DNA of 64,000 nucleotides from Bacillota bacterium (lineage in GTDB: Bacteria > Bacillota > Clostridia > Tissierellales > Sedimentibacteraceae), in NCBI GenBank assembly GCA_023453025.1, contig JAEXUD010000013.1, positions 1 through 64,000 of the forward strand, in the 5' to 3' direction. Below are positions 42,049 through 50,808 of the stretch, piece by piece. How positions within the stretch are numbered: position 1 is the first letter of the stretch; every line of letters begins with the position of its first letter. The notes under the pieces were generated by a model, which had not been told where the DNA came from, did no database searches, and was given only the letters and a program-made list of their open reading frames with translations. The translations under genes and the position numbers were made by a program.

Positions 42049-42900
42049 ATGATTTTGTCAGTTGAAATAAAGGATAAAAAAATTAATATTATTCAAGCTT
42101 CAAAAAAAGGCGAAATATTATCAATTTTCAAATGTATTTCGATAAACATCTCATCTGGGGTTATAGACGGAAGTATTGCTGATATGGATTATATACATGG
42201 TGTTTTAAACGAAGCATTAATCTCTCATGGCATAAAGACTAACAAGGCTGTCTTTGTAATCAATTCTAACAAAATCATAATCAGAAAAATCAAGCTTCCG
42301 TTATTAAAGAAAAAAAAAGAAACCATATCCATGCTTACAAATGAACTGGCTCAGCTTATACCCGTTGATTTAAATCTGTATAAATTTAAATATGAAATCA
42401 TAAAAATTAATGATGATGAAAACAATTATGCTCATTATGTTGTATATTGCATGCCTTTAAACATATTAAATCAATATTATGAGCTGGCTGGCAGGCTTAA
42501 GCTTAAATCTTCTTCGGTGGATGTTTCATGCAATTGTTTGAATAAGCTTTCATCCCATAATTTACATATTAACAAAACCGTTATCAAAGATAATGTGGCT
42601 GCAATTGCTGAGATACGCGCTGATAAAATATTTTTTTCCGTATTAAATAAAGGTGTGACTGACTTTTCCATAACGACCATGCTTGATAATGGGTACAGTG
42701 ATGAAGCTGCAGACGAGTTACAGGCTGCTCATATAGCAGGTGATTTTCATGTCAATGATAATTTTTCGTACAAGCTTTTGGATGAAATCAGCAACTGCAT
42801 CAGATTCTATCAATCAATAGACCATGAAAGCAAAATTAATAAAATATATATTTATGGATTAGCTGATAATTTAGATAGTTTATTGTTAGTTATATCCTGA
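42049..42900 (+). CDS. PilM-like protein, second copy (cut before PilN by an in-frame TGA)
   Basis: 283 residues, paralogue of the PilM half of the fusion at 32660: ILSVEIKDKKINIIQASKKGEILSIFK, KLPLLKKKKETISMLTNEL and KINKIYIYGLADNLDSLLL align with the first copy. It stops at TGA 42898-42900, and the same frame then continues as the PilN-like part. The aligned fusion protein has no break here. The phosphate-binding loops are less well kept than in copy one. It may work as a separate PilM, or may be a recent nonsense form. Confidence 0.8.
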   Translation: MILSVEIKDKKINIIQASKKGEILSIFKCISINISSGVIDGSIADMDYIHGVLNEALISHGIKTNKAVFVINSNKIIIRKIKLPLLKKKKETISMLTNELAQLIPVDLNLYKFKYEIIKINDDENNYAHYVVYCMPLNILNQYYELAGRLKLKSSSVDVSCNCLNKLSSHNLHINKTVIKDNVAAIAEIRADKIFFSVLNKGVTDFSITTMLDNGYSDEAADELQAAHIAGDFHVNDNFSYKLLDEISNCIRFYQSIDHESKINKIYIYGLADNLDSLLLVIS

Positions 42901-42909
42901 TGCTTGAAA

Positions 42910-43575
42910 ATGGAAGTTGATATAATAAGAAATATCTCTAATTTGAATTTCAATGATTATATGGCTGAAAAGAATTTTAATATGAATATTTTTTTTATTG
43001 CTTTGCTTGCAGCATTTAACGATAAAAAGGATATATGCTTTAAACAAGACAGAAATGGAATTATATCAAGAATTATCAGACATGATTACGCTGTTATTCT
43101 TTCTGTTTCAATTTTTGTATTTTCTTTATTAAGCATTTTAATTGCTTCGAGGGTAAGTGATTTAAATGCTATGAAAAACTTTGTTTCGGATGACAACAAT
43201 ATAATGTTAAATAATGAAATTATAACTCTGAAGAAAGAAATAACTCATCTGGAAAACTTGCTTAATAATATGGAATTATTAAAGACTGCTTCTGCAAACG
43301 AAGATTGCGTTCGTTCGGAAATATTCAGAGAAATAAAATATGCTGTGCCCCCAAGTACTATAGTAACCTCTATATCTGTTGACAGAAGCGAAACACAATT
43401 ATATTGCGACTCGGATTCTGTGGAGGAGGTTACTATATTTTTAAATAATTTAAGAAATATTAGATTTATAGAAAGCATATATGTCCCTAGTATTGAGGTT
43501 AAACAGGATTTGAATGGAAAATATTCATATACAGCCGTATGCGTATTAAAGGAAGTGCAGGAAGTTGTCAATTAA
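42910..43575 (+). CDS. PilN-like protein, second copy
   Basis: About 221 residues. Residues ~1-60 correspond to the linker of the PilM-PilN fusion (NIFFIALLAAFNDKKDICF against NNILSLHIDKKDINFL). Then come a membrane helix (~60-82), coiled coil and PilN-like fold (AVPPSTIVTSISVDRSETQLYC; NLRNIRFIESIYVPSI). It is in the same frame as the PilM-like gene, with one TGA between. No ribosome site stands before ATG 42910 or the TTG at 42904, so translation would need reinitiation or readthrough. Confidence 0.7.
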   Translation: MEVDIIRNISNLNFNDYMAEKNFNMNIFFIALLAAFNDKKDICFKQDRNGIISRIIRHDYAVILSVSIFVFSLLSILIASRVSDLNAMKNFVSDDNNIMLNNEIITLKKEITHLENLLNNMELLKTASANEDCVRSEIFREIKYAVPPSTIVTSISVDRSETQLYCDSDSVEEVTIFLNNLRNIRFIESIYVPSIEVKQDLNGKYSYTAVCVLKEVQEVVN

Positions 43576-44146
43576 GGGTATTAATAAAGTATTACCTTTG
43601 GCATTTGTTAGTATTGTTTTAATTATTTTCATCATCAGTGACATGCCGGAGAAGATCTACTTGAGTGTGAATAATTTAATTAAAGAATATAAAGATATTA
43701 AGTCAGCTTATGAAGCTATGTCAAGCAATTTCAAAATGAAGGACCAGTATGAAAAAAGAAGGACAGAGCTGTTGAATGAAATTAAATCCCCAAATTACAA
43801 TACCGAAATATTTCAGGAAGATATTATATCACTGATAAATTATAATTGCATTAAAAACAGCATAAGCATCAGCAACATAGTTTTTCCTGATATACAATCT
43901 GTCGGAGAAACTGGGGAGGATATGGAGCTGGCCGGCAAAGAGGTTACTCCATTTGATATACAAAGAGTTACGGTTGATTTTAAATGCAGCTATAAAAGCT
44001 TGCTGTTGTTTATTGATGCCATTAAAAATGAAAATGCAGATATTGCTATTGTTAATATGAGGGTTGTTAACTGGAATGGCGATATTGTTTATGTGACAAG
44101 TGATTTAAATTTTTATATATTAAATATGGAAACACAGGTGGAATAA
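43565..44146 (+). CDS. PilO-like protein, second copy
   Basis: 193 residues with a membrane helix (~8-25), a short coiled coil and a ferredoxin-like fold (ITFDIQRVTVDFKCSYKSLLLFIDAI-like region near ~135-160). It begins with TTG inside the end of the PilN-like gene (11-base overlap), with AAAGGAAG upstream, indicating coupled translation. It lacks the ~165-residue extra domain of the copy at 34272. Confidence 0.75.
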   Translation: MSIKGINKVLPLAFVSIVLIIFIISDMPEKIYLSVNNLIKEYKDIKSAYEAMSSNFKMKDQYEKRRTELLNEIKSPNYNTEIFQEDIISLINYNCIKNSISISNIVFPDIQSVGETGEDMELAGKEVTPFDIQRVTVDFKCSYKSLLLFIDAIKNENADIAIVNMRVVNWNGDIVYVTSDLNFYILNMETQVE

Positions 44147-44524
44147 ATGTACAAAGGATTAACATTAATTGAGGTTATTATATCTCTTGCTGTACTGGGA
44201 GTTGTCATAGCGCCTCTTATGTCTATGCTTGTAGTATCAGCTAAGATAAACCGTGAAAGCAGCATATATTATAAGTCATTGCTTACCGCTCAAAGGTATA
44301 TTGAAGAAATTAAGGCAATGGAAAGAATAAATATAGATGATTATAATTATAATTCAAGCACCGGAGCTTATGAAAGAGTAGTGCCGCAAACAGATAAAGA
44401 ATTTGGAGCAGAAATCAGGATAAGATTTGAACAAGGTTTTTTGTATGCCATAGAGGTCTTTGTCATAAATGATGGTAAAACTATTTATTCCTTAGGCGGA
44501 AGCAAAATAGTGAATCAGCCATGA
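44147..44524 (+). CDS. PilV-type minor pilin, second copy
   Basis: 125 residues. A very short leader MYKG is followed by LTLIEVIISLAVLGVVIAPLMSML, nearly matching the copy at 35554 (LTLIEIIITLAILGVVVTPLMSMF). The head domain is smaller. The last base triplet overlaps the next start (ATGA). Confidence 0.83.
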   Translation: MYKGLTLIEVIISLAVLGVVIAPLMSMLVVSAKINRESSIYYKSLLTAQRYIEEIKAMERINIDDYNYNSSTGAYERVVPQTDKEFGAEIRIRFEQGFLYAIEVFVINDGKTIYSLGGSKIVNQP

Positions 44525-45084
44525 GAAGGCTTAAATCAAGCAATGATGGCTCCACTTTGGTTTTACTGGTAATTATTATTGCATTTACGGCAGTATTGGG
44601 TATATCTATATTAAATATATCCATGAACAATTATAAAATAAAAAAATCAAACAATGAATTAAAAAAGGCTTTTTATATTTCTGAGGATGGACTGAATAAA
44701 GCTTATTTGCGAATTTATGATTTAATATGTGAGGCTTCGGAAGATTCCGTTGAAGTAGCGGATGATTATTTGATTTATTATCCTGAGGATTACAGCGGTG
44801 CATCAGGTGTATTTATAAGCAATTACAAATTATATATTTTAAGCTGTATCAGAAATCGTGTTTTCAGCAGCGGCAATCCTCATACAGAGGTAATCGGAGC
44901 AGGTAATTTGGTGTTTATTAATGATAAACTAACGGTCATGGTCAAATCAAAATATATGTCAGATTTAGGAATAGAAAAAAGCATAGCTGCAGATATTATT
45001 ATATTGGTACCGGATTTCAACAAAATAAAATCCGGAGAAACAGACTTATTTACATTGCTTTTTTTTAACGGTTTTGATATATAA
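44521..45084 (+). CDS. PilX-like minor pilin, short second copy
   Basis: 187 residues. SNDGSTLVLLVIIIAFTAVLGISILNISMNNYKIKKSNNELKKAFYISEDGLNKAYLR matches the start of the 683-residue protein at 36262. The sequence ends soon after PDFNKIKSGETDLFTLLFFNGFDI, exactly where the first copy goes on into its solenoid region (PDYNDSYEVETVNLELNPFW). It looks like a truncated paralogue that may still serve as a tip pilin. Confidence 0.78.
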   Translation: MRRLKSSNDGSTLVLLVIIIAFTAVLGISILNISMNNYKIKKSNNELKKAFYISEDGLNKAYLRIYDLICEASEDSVEVADDYLIYYPEDYSGASGVFISNYKLYILSCIRNRVFSSGNPHTEVIGAGNLVFINDKLTVMVKSKYMSDLGIEKSIAADIIILVPDFNKIKSGETDLFTLLFFNGFDI

Positions 45085-45094
45085 TGAGGTAAAT

Positions 45095-45622
45095 ATGAAA
45101 GGCAAGACAGAGGCATTTACATTAATAGAAGTTTTAATTACAATCGGATTGATTAGTGCTGTCGCATGTGCTGTAATGATGTTTTTCCTTGTAAATATCA
45201 ATAGCTTTGCCATATTAAAAAATGATACGGAGCTGCAATTTCAGTCACAATATATAATGAATTTCATTTCCAAAAAGGTTATGGAATCCAGGTGTGTAGA
45301 GGATATAAGAATAGGCACTTTAAGTGCCATAAATTCTACAAGAGAATACAGTATTTCCAGGATTTCTTTACGATATGGGGATACAAATCATGATTGTTAT
45401 ATATTTGAAATACGAAATAATAATGAGATTTTTTATGGAAACGGCAATTATAATAGTTCAGCTGAGGCTGAACTGGGGGTATATGTAAAAGAATTAAAGG
45501 TAGCTCCTTATCCGTCAGGAAAGAGATTTGCTCAAGCAGATGCACTAAGGATTACTCTTTGCTTATATAATAAAGGTCAGGAGTATGAAGCAGAACAAAT
45601 TATATATTTAAGGAACAGCTAA
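45095..45622 (+). CDS. PilW-type minor pilin, second copy
   Basis: About 175 residues. MKGKTEAFTLIEVLITIGLISAVACAVMMFF has the pilin helix with Glu5, but the residue before the cleaved Phe is alanine rather than the usual glycine. QFQSQYIMNFISKKVMESR and YEAEQIIYLRNS match the copy at 40921. Start fixed by GAGG before ATG 45095. Confidence 0.8.
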   Translation: MKGKTEAFTLIEVLITIGLISAVACAVMMFFLVNINSFAILKNDTELQFQSQYIMNFISKKVMESRCVEDIRIGTLSAINSTREYSISRISLRYGDTNHDCYIFEIRNNNEIFYGNGNYNSSAEAELGVYVKELKVAPYPSGKRFAQADALRITLCLYNKGQEYEAEQIIYLRNS

Positions 45623-45733
45623 AAATCTGAGGTTTTTCATTGCGTTTAAAATGACATGAAATCGTGGCCTGAAATTTCAGCTGTTATTAGTAACTATTTT
45701 TTGAAAATATAGCACATTAAAGAAATTAAAACA

Positions 45734-45762
45734 TTGACAAATATTGAATTAATTTATAAAAT
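45734..45762 (+). promoter_or_regulatory. Promoter of the single pseudopilin gene
   Basis: TTGACA (45734-45739), 17 bases, TAAAAT (45757-45762); the GTG start is 34 bases on. Confidence 0.6.
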
Positions 45763-45795
45763 GGGATATGTAATTATATCCTTGAGGGATGACTC

Positions 45796-46221
45796 GTGAA
45801 AGATGATGGCTTTACTCTTTTTGAAATAATTACGGTATTTTCTTTGATAGGGATTATTGCAGCGATATGTGTACCTAAAATAACAACAGATTTTAGATAC
45901 ATGGATAAAATGGCGGAAGAATTTTTAGTTGATGTCAGATATATTCAAATGGAAGCAATGAAATATCCGACTCCCAGATACCAGCTGTCTGTAAATCCTG
46001 GTGAAAGAAAATATTATCTGAAGGATGAATATAAAGTTGTAAAAACTGTTTCATTTAAGGACAGATATACAATTGATTATACAGGAATGGGAACCTTGTA
46101 CTTTAATATTGAGGGAACACCTGTTCATCCGGGCACTTTTACCATAGTTGATACAAAGACAAATGAGTCAAAAAGTGTTACTATTGTTCCCGCTACAGGA
46201 AGAACAATTATATTAGAATAA
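45796..46221 (+). CDS. GspH/FimT-type pseudopilin
   Basis: 141 residues. MKDDGFTLFEIITVFSLIGIIAAICVPKI is a prepilin start with Phe1 and Glu5. The body (EFLVDVRYIQMEAMKYP; YTGMGTLYFNIEGTPVHPGTFTI) resembles GspH/FimT pseudopilins. GTG start with GAGGGA upstream. It has its own promoter and no counterpart in the first module; efp follows. Confidence 0.8.
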   Translation: MKDDGFTLFEIITVFSLIGIIAAICVPKITTDFRYMDKMAEEFLVDVRYIQMEAMKYPTPRYQLSVNPGERKYYLKDEYKVVKTVSFKDRYTIDYTGMGTLYFNIEGTPVHPGTFTIVDTKTNESKSVTIVPATGRTIILE

Positions 46222-46266
46222 GCAGCAAGACGCTGGTTATAATATACATAGGAGGAGAGACAATTT

Positions 46267-46824
46267 ATGGTTACAGCAAGTGATTTTAAAAAGGGCATTA
46301 CTATATCTTGGAATAATGGATTATGGCAAATAGTAGATTTTCAACATGTTAAACCTGGCAAAGGAGCAGCTTTTGTCAGATCAAAATTAAAAAATATAGT
46401 AACAGGAGCAATAAGAGAGGAAACTTTCAACCCTACAGAAAAATTCCCACTGGCAAGAATAGAAACAAAGGATATGCAGTACTTATATAATGATGGCGAA
46501 TTATATTATTTCATGGATCCTGAATCCTTTGAACAAATTCCATTGAATCATGACCAAGTAGCTGAAGCTATTTTGTATATTAAAGAAAATGAATTTGCAC
46601 AAATGAGATTCTACGAAGGAAAGCCATTCGAAGTAACAGCTCCAAATTTTGTTGAACTGGAAATAACTGAAACAGAACCTGGCTTCAAGGGAGATACTGC
46701 AACAGGTGCAAACAAACCTGCTATTGTTGAAACAGGTGCAAAGGTAAATGTGCCGCTGTTTGTTGAGTTAGGCGATAAAATCAAGATAGACACCAGAACA
46801 GGTGAATATCTATCAAGAGTATAA
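46267..46824 (+). CDS. efp: Translation elongation factor P
   Basis: 185 residues. EF-P relieves ribosomes stalled at polyproline. The KOW-like N-domain (TASDFKKGITISWNNGLWQIVDFQHVKPGKGAAFVRSK) includes the modification loop with PGKGAA (Lys at the tip). The C-terminal OB domains show the family signature (KVNVPLFVELGDKIKIDTRTGEYLSRV). Start AGGAGGAGAG...ATG. Full family length. Confidence 0.97.
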   Translation: MVTASDFKKGITISWNNGLWQIVDFQHVKPGKGAAFVRSKLKNIVTGAIREETFNPTEKFPLARIETKDMQYLYNDGELYYFMDPESFEQIPLNHDQVAEAILYIKENEFAQMRFYEGKPFEVTAPNFVELEITETEPGFKGDTATGANKPAIVETGAKVNVPLFVELGDKIKIDTRTGEYLSRV

Positions 46825-46836
46825 GGAGGTAACACA

Positions 46837-47187
46837 ATGGATTTTCTATATGAAAAAATTTCTTATTTGAGGGGTCTGGCTGACGGTTTGGATGTTAAGG
46901 CAGACACAAAAGAAGGCAAGTTGTTTAATGCTTTAATGGAAGTTATCGAAGAAATAGCTGATGGATTGAGTGACATAGTAGAGGAACAAGACGAGGTTAA
47001 CGAGTACTTAGATTTGTTAGATGAAGATTTATCAACAGTTGAAGAAGAATTATTCGGTGATATGGAAATCGATGAAGACGATGATGACTATGAAGATTTT
47101 GACGATGATTATGACTTTGATTTTGATGATGACGAAGAATATGACGATTACGATGATGGTTTAGAAATCACGGACAAAGAAGATTAA
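46837..47187 (+). CDS. Small acidic protein, CD1247-type N-terminus
   Basis: 116 residues. An N-terminal helical segment (MDFLYEKISYLRGLADGLD) typical of the CD1247-like family found after efp in Clostridia is followed by an extremely acidic tail (Asp/Glu/Tyr/Phe run ~75-112). No function is known. It starts 12 bases after efp with AAGGAGG and ends at a terminator, so it is in the efp transcript. Confidence 0.8.
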   Translation: MDFLYEKISYLRGLADGLDVKADTKEGKLFNALMEVIEEIADGLSDIVEEQDEVNEYLDLLDEDLSTVEEELFGDMEIDEDDDDYEDFDDDYDFDFDDDEEYDDYDDGLEITDKED

Positions 47188-47199
47188 TAATGAGTATTA

Positions 47200-47232
47200 A
47201 AAAAGCATTTCTTAAAAAAGAGATGCTTTTTA
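47200..47232 (+). terminator. Terminator after the efp operon
   Basis: AAAAAGCAT and ATGCTTTTT enclose an inner CTT/AAG pairing. The A-run and T-run make it usable from both strands, which suits the convergent gene at 47239. Confidence 0.8.
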
Positions 47233-47238
47233 TATGCC

Positions 47239-48111
47239 CTACGGCCATATATCATCAGGGTCTACTCCGTAAATCTGAACCACTTCAAATAAGTCACTGT
47301 TTGCAATATCCTTCGGAGTAACCAGCCAAGAACCGTCAGAATCCACATCATAACCGTATTGCATAAAAGGATACCATACAAGGTGAGAACATTGTGTGGA
47401 CCTTATTTTATCAGTTTCAGGATTTTTTTTGCTTGTTAAGCCTATAGTCAATCCATATGGTATGTCATACAAATTATTCTTTGCGAATCCTGCTATTTCA
47501 TTTAGTGTTTCCTGTGATGTATCCTTTAGTTTTAACATCATAAATGAGGGATAAACTCTCCATTTGTTTATATTTTGCAGCCTGGTATTGCTCCCCAGTA
47601 TTACAGCCTCCAATGTTTCATTGTTTTCAGAGTTGGTTACAACGGCAGCATGTCCATGCCGCCATCCTAATGAATGGGTCGCCTTGGTAATAAGGACATA
47701 GCCGTTTTTAACAGGGGCAAGGTCAAAGCCGTACATTGTCTTACCCTCGTCATTAACAATGGATTCCTGGCTGGTAATTATCCCTATTGATTCGCATAAA
47801 ATCTTGTTTTCTTTAAAGAAATTATCCTGAAACTTTAGAATTTTAGCCGTTCCGTTTTCTTCTGCCAGAATTTCATCAACAGCTGTTTTTCCCAGTCCGG
47901 TCTGATAAAACAATTCTTTATAATCATCCTCTGATAAGTTACTTTTTTTCAATATAGATGAGATTTCGGTTTTATCATAATTTGGACGAATATATCCTGC
48001 CGGCTCAATTACCGCTTCCATTACTGCTATAGATACAAATATAATCAATAGTACAGCTGCTGTAATTAATAATTTCTTATGTTTAGTTTTTTTTATCTTA
48101 TCGTATATCAT
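47239..48111 (-). CDS. Membrane-anchored YiiX/NlpC-like permuted papain-fold protein
   Basis: About 290 residues with an N-terminal membrane anchor (KKLLITAAVLLIIFVSIAVM). The C-terminal part has GWRHGHAAVV (candidate catalytic His) and, ~100 residues on, STQCSHLVWYPFMQYGYD (candidate Cys), in the order of circularly permuted NlpC/P60 proteins such as YiiX/YycO. These act on peptide or acyl bonds at the cell surface; the substrate is unknown. No clear ribosome site: ATG 48111 is used, because the alternative at 48126 lies inside a dispersed repeat. Confidence 0.7.
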   Translation of the reverse strand: MIYDKIKKTKHKKLLITAAVLLIIFVSIAVMEAVIEPAGYIRPNYDKTEISSILKKSNLSEDDYKELFYQTGLGKTAVDEILAEENGTAKILKFQDNFFKENKILCESIGIITSQESIVNDEGKTMYGFDLAPVKNGYVLITKATHSLGWRHGHAAVVTNSENNETLEAVILGSNTRLQNINKWRVYPSFMMLKLKDTSQETLNEIAGFAKNNLYDIPYGLTIGLTSKKNPETDKIRSTQCSHLVWYPFMQYGYDVDSDGSWLVTPKDIANSDLFEVVQIYGVDPDDIWP

Positions 48112-48121
48112 ATAATTTAAT

Positions 48122-48150
48122 GTCATTCTGAGAGCGCAGCTCGAAGAATC
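48122..48150 (+). repeat. GTCATTCTGAGAGCGCAGCT...GAAGAATC repeat
   Basis: Identical over its length to 23310-23338 and one base different from 52126-52154. It touches the 5' end of the minus-strand gene. Confidence 0.85.
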
Positions 48151-48288
48151 TCCTCTCTTGACTAGGTATACATTAAATTATATATCATCATAAAAAAATT
48201 ACAATGGAAAAATTTTTTTTGAACATGCATCTATTAAATTTATGATTAATATGTTAAAATATATATCATTAAATTATGGAGGATTCTT

Positions 48289-48396
48289 ATGAATAAATAT
48301 AACAGAGCAAATAGAATGAAGAGAGTCATTTGTTTAGTCTTGGCAGGAGGTATGATATTAACTGCATTTATGAGCATGCTTATTTATTTTATGTAG
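48289..48396 (+). CDS. Small single-helix membrane protein (35 aa)
   Basis: Reads MNKYNRANRMKRVICLVLAG followed by GMILTAFMSMLIYFM: a basic N-terminus then one membrane helix. TGGAGGA stands 5 bases before the ATG. It ends 9 bases before the next gene, whose ribosome site (GTAGGAGA) overlaps its stop. Unrecognised, but the start signal and spacing make it a likely real gene. Confidence 0.65.
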   Translation: MNKYNRANRMKRVICLVLAGGMILTAFMSMLIYFM

Positions 48397-48405
48397 GAGA
48401 TAAAT

Positions 48406-48828
48406 ATGAAAGAAATAGTAGACAGAATCAATAAAAAGGAGTTAGCATATCCGGAGGATGAAAGACCTATACATCATATTAACTGCGCAGAAGCATTGTT
48501 GATAGCTGCAAATGAAAAGTACAAGCTTGGTCTTGACGACAGATTTTTAAAAGCAGTATGCCCGTTTGGCGGCGGAATACAATCGGAAAAAACATGCGGA
48601 GCACTTTTAGGTGCGGCAGCTGCATTGGGATTGATGTATGCAGAAGAGAGACCTACAACAAACGATAAAATGAAGGAATTGACCAAAAGGTTTGTTGAAG
48701 AATTTGAAAAAGAATTCGGAGCTCTGGACTGCACAACCATAAAGGCTCGTTACAGAAGTGAAACAGAAGGCTGCAGTCAAGTAAAAATAAGAGCAGCAGA
48801 GGTTTTTGAAAGAGTAATTAATGAATAG
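48406..48828 (+). CDS. C_GCAxxG_C_C family redox protein
   Basis: 140 residues. Cysteines occur as NCAEALL, VCPFGGGIQSEKTCGALLGAAAALG, DCTTIK and GCSQV, the arrangement that names the family. Such proteins are thought to bind a metal or iron-sulfur cluster and are common in anaerobes; the function is not known. Located just before a helicase gene that starts 7 bases after its stop. Confidence 0.88.
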   Translation: MKEIVDRINKKELAYPEDERPIHHINCAEALLIAANEKYKLGLDDRFLKAVCPFGGGIQSEKTCGALLGAAAALGLMYAEERPTTNDKMKELTKRFVEEFEKEFGALDCTTIKARYRSETEGCSQVKIRAAEVFERVINE

Positions 48829-48835
48829 GTGTATC

Positions 48836-50737
48836 ATGGAATACTTTGATTTTTTAAAAAACAACTATGGGATAGAATTAAATAATCAACAAATGGAAGC
48901 AGCCTCCTTTAATAAAGGAAATGCTCTTGTGCTTTCCACTGCAGGTTCCGGAAAAACGACTGTTACAATTGCAAGAGCCGGAAGGCTTCTTTATGAAAAC
49001 AAATGTGACAGTAAAATACTGACCATCACATTTTCAAAAATGGCAGCCAGTGATATGAAAGACAGATTTCAATCATTATTTGGCGGAAGATATAATGCTA
49101 AAACTGAATTTTCAACCATTCATGCCTTTTCCTATAAAATTGTGAGAAACTTTTACAAAAGGAGGGGCATTAATTTTGACTTGCTTACAAATAATTATCA
49201 GGTGTTGGGAGAAATACTTAAAGACTATTATTCAAAATCATATTTCAACTATGTAAGCGAAGAAGAAATCGAAAGCTTAGCCTCATCAATAAGCTATGTT
49301 GACAATATGATGATTAATCCTGCTGAATACAAGGATTATGGTATTGAAATAAAGGGCTTTGACAAATTATACGAATCATACAAGGCGTATAAAGCTCAAA
49401 ACAAACTGATTGATTTTGACGATATGCTGATATATGCACAAAAAATCATTAAAAATTCAAATAATATCAAAGACTACATCAAGAATTTATTTCAATATGT
49501 TCAAATAGATGAAATGCAGGACACCTCAAAAATTCAGTATGAAATAATAAAGCAAATAACGGATAATAATCTCTTTATGGTTGGAGACGATGATCAGGCT
49601 ATTTATTCATTCAGAGGAAGCGATCCTGATTTTATGCTGGAATTTATGAATATCTACAAGGACGGTAAAATATTTTATTTAGACAATAATTATCGCAGTG
49701 ATAAAAACATAGTTGAAGGTGCACGAAGCTTTATTGAGATAAATAAGAACAGATATAAAAAAGAAATTACTACTGAAAATTCAAGGGAAAAAGAAATTAA
49801 TCTGATAAAGGTCAACAGCCGGGCTGAGCAGGCCAAGTTAATAACTGAAGAACTCGCAAAGGTGTCAGATGGGAGTACTGCAGGGGTTTTATTCAGATAC
49901 AATATGTCGGCGTTGATTCTGGCAAATAATTTTAATGAAAACAAAGTGGATTTTTATATAAAAGAAGACAAGACCAGATTTTTTAACAGTCCTGTATTAT
50001 ATGATATAATGGCGTTTTTAAATCTTGCTTTAAATCCTAAAGACAGAGAGGCATTCTCACGAATTTATTATAAAAGCTACACTTATTTCACCAAAAGCAT
50101 GTGCCGAATTGTAACAGAAAGCTCAAGAGATGATTTGACGGTGTTTGACATATTGGACAATTATAGATATTTTGATAACTATGTATATGATAAAATTCAT
50201 CAATTTAAAATAGACATAAATTATATCAACAAACTAAGACCAAAAGATGTAATAAGGTTTATCAAAATTGAACTTGAATATTTAAGCTATCTGGAAAGAA
50301 TGAAGGATGAAGGACGAAATAATTTTGTTAATTCATTGCATATACTTGAGATTATTGAGGAGATTGGTTCATATTGCAGCAATATAAAAGAATTTATTGA
50401 AAAAATTGATAATCTTCAAAGTATAATTAAAAATGCATCAGAAAATAAAAATTCAAACGTTACTCTTACCACAATACACAGTGCAAAAGGTTTGGAATAC
50501 GACCATGTATATATGATTGACAACATTGATGGAGAATTTCCATCTGAAAAAAGAAATATGTCTGATGCCGAATATGAAAAAATATTAGAAGAAGAAAGAC
50601 GAATATTTTATGTCGGGATGACAAGAGCAAAAAAATCATTATGTATAATATTCCCGGGCAAACACTCTTTATTTGTAAAGGAATTAATTGAGGCAAACAA
50701 GACTGAGAGTCTTCCAATTGCTAAAAAAAATATATAA
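48836..50737 (+). CDS. UvrD/PcrA-like superfamily 1 DNA helicase
   Basis: 633 residues. Helicase motifs are in order: Q motif and Walker A (STAGSGKTTVTIARAGRLL, ~33-51), FSTIHAFSY (Ia), YVQIDEMQDTSKIQYEI (II), VGDDDQAIYSFRGSDPDFM (III), LDNNYRSDKNIVEGA (IV), TLTTIHSAKGLEYDHVYMID (V), and EEERRIFYVGMTRAKKSL (VI). It is shorter than UvrD/PcrA (~720), lacking the usual C-terminal extension. Likely 3'-5' helicase in repair or RNA polymerase displacement; the exact role is unclear. Confidence 0.9.
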   Translation: MEYFDFLKNNYGIELNNQQMEAASFNKGNALVLSTAGSGKTTVTIARAGRLLYENKCDSKILTITFSKMAASDMKDRFQSLFGGRYNAKTEFSTIHAFSYKIVRNFYKRRGINFDLLTNNYQVLGEILKDYYSKSYFNYVSEEEIESLASSISYVDNMMINPAEYKDYGIEIKGFDKLYESYKAYKAQNKLIDFDDMLIYAQKIIKNSNNIKDYIKNLFQYVQIDEMQDTSKIQYEIIKQITDNNLFMVGDDDQAIYSFRGSDPDFMLEFMNIYKDGKIFYLDNNYRSDKNIVEGARSFIEINKNRYKKEITTENSREKEINLIKVNSRAEQAKLITEELAKVSDGSTAGVLFRYNMSALILANNFNENKVDFYIKEDKTRFFNSPVLYDIMAFLNLALNPKDREAFSRIYYKSYTYFTKSMCRIVTESSRDDLTVFDILDNYRYFDNYVYDKIHQFKIDINYINKLRPKDVIRFIKIELEYLSYLERMKDEGRNNFVNSLHILEIIEEIGSYCSNIKEFIEKIDNLQSIIKNASENKNSNVTLTTIHSAKGLEYDHVYMIDNIDGEFPSEKRNMSDAEYEKILEEERRIFYVGMTRAKKSLCIIFPGKHSLFVKELIEANKTESLPIAKKNI

Positions 50738-50742
50738 AATTA

Positions 50743-50771
50743 TTGATAATTATCAAATAAAAATGTATAAT
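50743..50771 (+). promoter_or_regulatory. Promoter of the BTAD regulator
   Basis: TTGATA (50743-50748), 17 bases, TATAAT (50766-50771). The spacer contains one AAATGTA, the heptamer found three times upstream of the next gene, so autoregulation is possible. Confidence 0.65.
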
Positions 50772-50808
50772 GGGATAAATTGTAAAAATTTTGGGGGAGT
50801 TACTTATT

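Noticed and set aside
42898..42903. Selenocysteine codon (TGA before TGC) in the PilM-PilN-like frame
   Set aside because: The bases after the TGA are very AT-rich and show no stable SECIS-type hairpin; pilus alignment proteins are not known selenoproteins. A nonsense change or split gene is simpler.
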